Assembly (NCBI GenBank): GCA_900549685.1
Contig: UROX01000120.1
Coordinates: 1-8,048, forward strand
Source of the DNA: an uncultured Alistipes sp.
GTDB taxonomy: Bacteria > Bacteroidota > Bacteroidia > Bacteroidales > Rikenellaceae
Direction of reading: 5' to 3'
Length of the DNA stretch: 8,048 nt
Under the pieces are notes generated by a model. That model made no database searches and was not told where the DNA came from. It saw only the letters and a program-made list of their open reading frames with translations. The position numbers and the translations under genes were made by a program. This document shows, in pieces, positions 6,488-8,048 of the stretch; positions within the stretch are counted from its first letter, which is position 1; every line of letters starts with the position of its first letter.

Positions 6488-7706
6488 TTACAGATCCATC
6501 GCTTTGGCTACGGTCTGCATGTCCCGCATAATGGATGAATCGAGGATTCGGGCATAATGGCGGGTCATGTTCGTATTGGAGTGTCCCAGCATCTTGGCCA
6601 CATTGTAGAGCGTCGCCCCGCTTGCCAGAATGAGTGTAGCGAACGTATGACGAGCCGTGTGCGTCGAAAGGCGTTTGCGAATACCGCATATATCGGCCAA
6701 CTCTTTCAGATAGGCGTTCATCTTCGCGTTCGACGGCACGGGAAGCAGCTTGCCTCTCGCCCTGCACGTTTCATCCCGCTCGTATTTCCGCAGCAGTGCG
6801 ATCGGATGCGGTAGCAGCGGCACACGACTCATTACCGCCGTCTTTTCCCTCGGCTTGTGGATCCACTGCGTCCCGTCCTCGTCGGTCGTGATATGCTCCC
6901 TGCGCAGGTGATCCACATCCGTAAAGGCCAGCCCCGTCAGGCAGCAGAACGAGAACACGTCGCGGATGCGGGCCAGCCGGTCGTTCGGCAGCGGCTTGTG
7001 GATAAGCGTTTCGAGCTCCTCTTTCGTCAGCGGAACCTTGACGTTCGTCCGATCCACCTTCATCTTGTAGTAGCGGAACGGATTCTTTTCCAGCCACTCG
7101 TTCCGTATCGCATAGAGGATAAAGTTTTTCAGACAGCACAGCAGGTTCACGGCGCCGTTGTTCTTGCAGTTATGCGCCGTCTGCATGAACGTATTCAATC
7201 CGTCGATATATGCATAGTCGATCGCATCCAGCGGCAGGTCGTCTTTCCTGTACTGTTCTCTCATGTATTCGGTCATATAACGCAGCAGACGGTGGTATTT
7301 GTTCGCCGTGAGTTGCGTAAGGCGGATACCCACCTCCCTTTGCCGTTTGTCGCAGTATTTCGAAAACTCGACAAGGAACATCCGCGAACTCGCTGCCGCA
7401 TGTTCCAATCGGTGCTTGATGGCGAAGCAGTCCGGAGTCTTGCCCTCCTTAATAAGGCTATCCGTAGGCAGCGAGGATGTTTGTGCGGTAAGTAGCGAGA
7501 ATCCCGTTGATCTGCGTAGAAACGGGGTCTCGCAACATGCAACGTTCCAAACGCTGGTTCCAATGCTCCGGTTCGATCCGGCACTGGGTATAAATCTCCG
7601 TCGACCGGCCGGAGGTCGTGATACGGGCATAGATCGGCGCTGTGCCCTTCTTCGTGAGTTTCGTCTTCTTGCAGAAGAAGACCACGCTGAATGTCGTGCG
7701 TTTCAT
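6488..7706 (-). pseudogene. Tyrosine recombinase (integrase), frameshifted
   Basis: This gene would catalyse site-specific integration and excision of the surrounding element. The N-terminal arm-binding part starts at the ATG at 7706 (KRTTFSVVFFCKKTKLTKKG, IYARITTSGRSTEIYT) and reads 81 codons to Tyr at 7466-7464, then meets a TAG at 7460-7458. Skipping one G at 7463/7462 joins it to the other frame (DSLIKEGK ...), giving 405 residues, a normal length for the family. The core-binding domain is at about 100-210 and the catalytic domain at about 225-400. Catalytic residues are Lys288, His349-x-x-Arg352 (HTARH), His375 (LGHSN) and Tyr384 (RHYAR). The usual first Arg is absent: TGLAFTDV has Ala260 where TGLR would be expected. 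The HTH genes lie downstream on the same strand. The product is probably inactive unless the extra G is a sequencing error. Confidence 0.85.
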
Positions 7707-7729
7707 AATGCTGCTTGGGTTGGATCGGT

Positions 7730-7737
7730 TAAACGTA
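7730..7737 (-). promoter_or_regulatory. Weak candidate -7 box for the integrase gene
   Basis: On the minus strand this reads TACGTTTA, one base away from TAnnTTTG, 23 bases before the integrase ATG. A TTTTG lies 23 bases further upstream, somewhat far for a -33 element. It is the best match I find in this intergenic region. Confidence 0.22.
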
Positions 7738-7790
7738 TGCAGCATAGAGATTATTGGACGCAAAACAATGTAATTCAACGCATTGATCGT

Positions 7791-7834
7791 AAATCGTGAC
7801 CTATTTTCGGTTCGAGCGAAACAGGTCACGATTT
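7791..7834. repeat. Perfect 12-bp inverted repeat between integrase and tRNA
   Basis: AAATCGTGACCT (7791-7802) is mirrored perfectly by AGGTCACGATTT (7823-7834). Inside it, TTTCG (7805-7809) pairs with CGAAA (7817-7821) around a seven-base loop GTTCGAG. No T run follows, so it is not a standard terminator. It lies 85 bases ahead of the integrase start, on the side of the tRNA attachment-site candidate, and could be an operator, an integrase/excisionase site or a structured RNA. Confidence 0.6.
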
Positions 7835-7886
7835 CGGTCCGGGCAACCTGCTTTTTTATACGCTCGAATACATCGCCTAAAAAACG

Positions 7887-7923
7887 AAAAAACCTTACAT
7901 ATCGCTGATACATAAGGTTTTTT
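7887..7923. terminator. Bidirectional terminator downstream of tRNA-His
   Basis: AAAAAACCTTA (7887-7897) pairs perfectly with TAAGGTTTTTT (7913-7923). After a 2x2 internal loop (CA/CA), TATC pairs with GATA around a GCT loop. Both strands end in six T. It lies 34 bases behind the tRNA 3' end, so it most likely ends the tRNA transcript. Confidence 0.8.
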
Positions 7924-7957
7924 GCTTCGCATTACTCTTTATTTCAAGAACTTCGAG

Positions 7958-8032
7958 GGTGGAAGATGGGACTCGAACCCACGACCTTCGGAACCACAAT
8001 CTGACGCTCTAACCAACTGAACTACAGCCACC
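7958..8032 (-). tRNA. tRNA-His (GTG), with mismatched 5' and 3' halves
   Basis: Read on the minus strand, all arms fold in the normal order. The acceptor 5' strand is GTGGCTG (8031-8025), the D arm is GTTC/GAGC, the anticodon loop TTGTGGT carries GTG, the variable loop has five bases, and the T arm is GTGGG TTCGAGT CCCAT. The extra G at -1 (8032) and C73 (7958) are the known identity marks of tRNA-His. CCA is not encoded. The odd point is pairing between the two halves: the acceptor 3' strand is CTTCCAC, leaving C5/U68 and U6/U67 unpaired, and the anticodon stem (TCAGA/TCCGA) has an A29/C41 mismatch. Pairs formed within one half (D arm, T arm) are sound. It may be functional but weakened, or a hybrid left by integration. 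Confidence 0.85.
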
Positions 8033-8048
8033 ATATTTGCTTTCTCAA

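Noticed and set aside
6857..7495. 212-codon plus-strand frame
   Set aside because: It is antisense to the recombinase, whose catalytic motifs are clear on the other strand.
1..8048. CRISPR array, rRNA genes or insertion sequences
   Set aside because: I saw no regularly spaced repeats of CRISPR length, no rRNA-like sequence and no transposase or IS-type inverted ends.

Overview
The window looks like a chromosomal segment of a high-GC Bacteroidales bacterium, probably Alistipes or another Rikenellaceae. The signs are TAnnTTTG-type promoter -7 boxes, AT-rich leaders without Shine-Dalgarno motifs, a Bacteroides-type tyrosine recombinase, DUF4099/DUF3945-like and small excisionase-like HTH genes, and a plug-domain protein next to a C39 exporter. 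The genus is an inference from style, not from a marker gene.

Left part (1-4484): a co-directional export operon. The 3' end of a large surface protein gene (carboxypeptidase-like domain, TonB-receptor plug-like domain, macroglobulin-like C-terminal block) is followed after 19 bases by an intact C39 peptidase-containing ABC transporter. One base later comes a short HlyD-type adaptor, and the operon ends at a clean intrinsic terminator. Together the last two would cut a double-glycine-type leader from a peptide and export it; no precursor peptide or TolC-like gene lies in the window.

Right part (4557-8032): remains of an integrated mobile element. A promoter drives a DUF4099/DUF3945-like gene that is broken by a one-base frameshift. 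Convergent to it is a pair of small HTH genes, overlapping by ATGA; the first is cut by an in-frame TGA. Behind them lies a tyrosine recombinase gene, also broken by a one-base frameshift. Its 5' end faces a minus-strand tRNA-His (GTG) gene, separated by a 12-bp inverted repeat and a bidirectional terminator.

The most interesting point is the tRNA-His gene. Its 5' half and 3' half do not match each other: there are mismatches at 5:68, 6:67 and 29:41, while the arms lying within one half pair well. That is the pattern expected if an element integrated in the tRNA and replaced its 3' half. The three gene lesions all fall in the mobile part and none in the export operon, so the element is probably decaying, although sequencing error at short G/C runs must be excluded.
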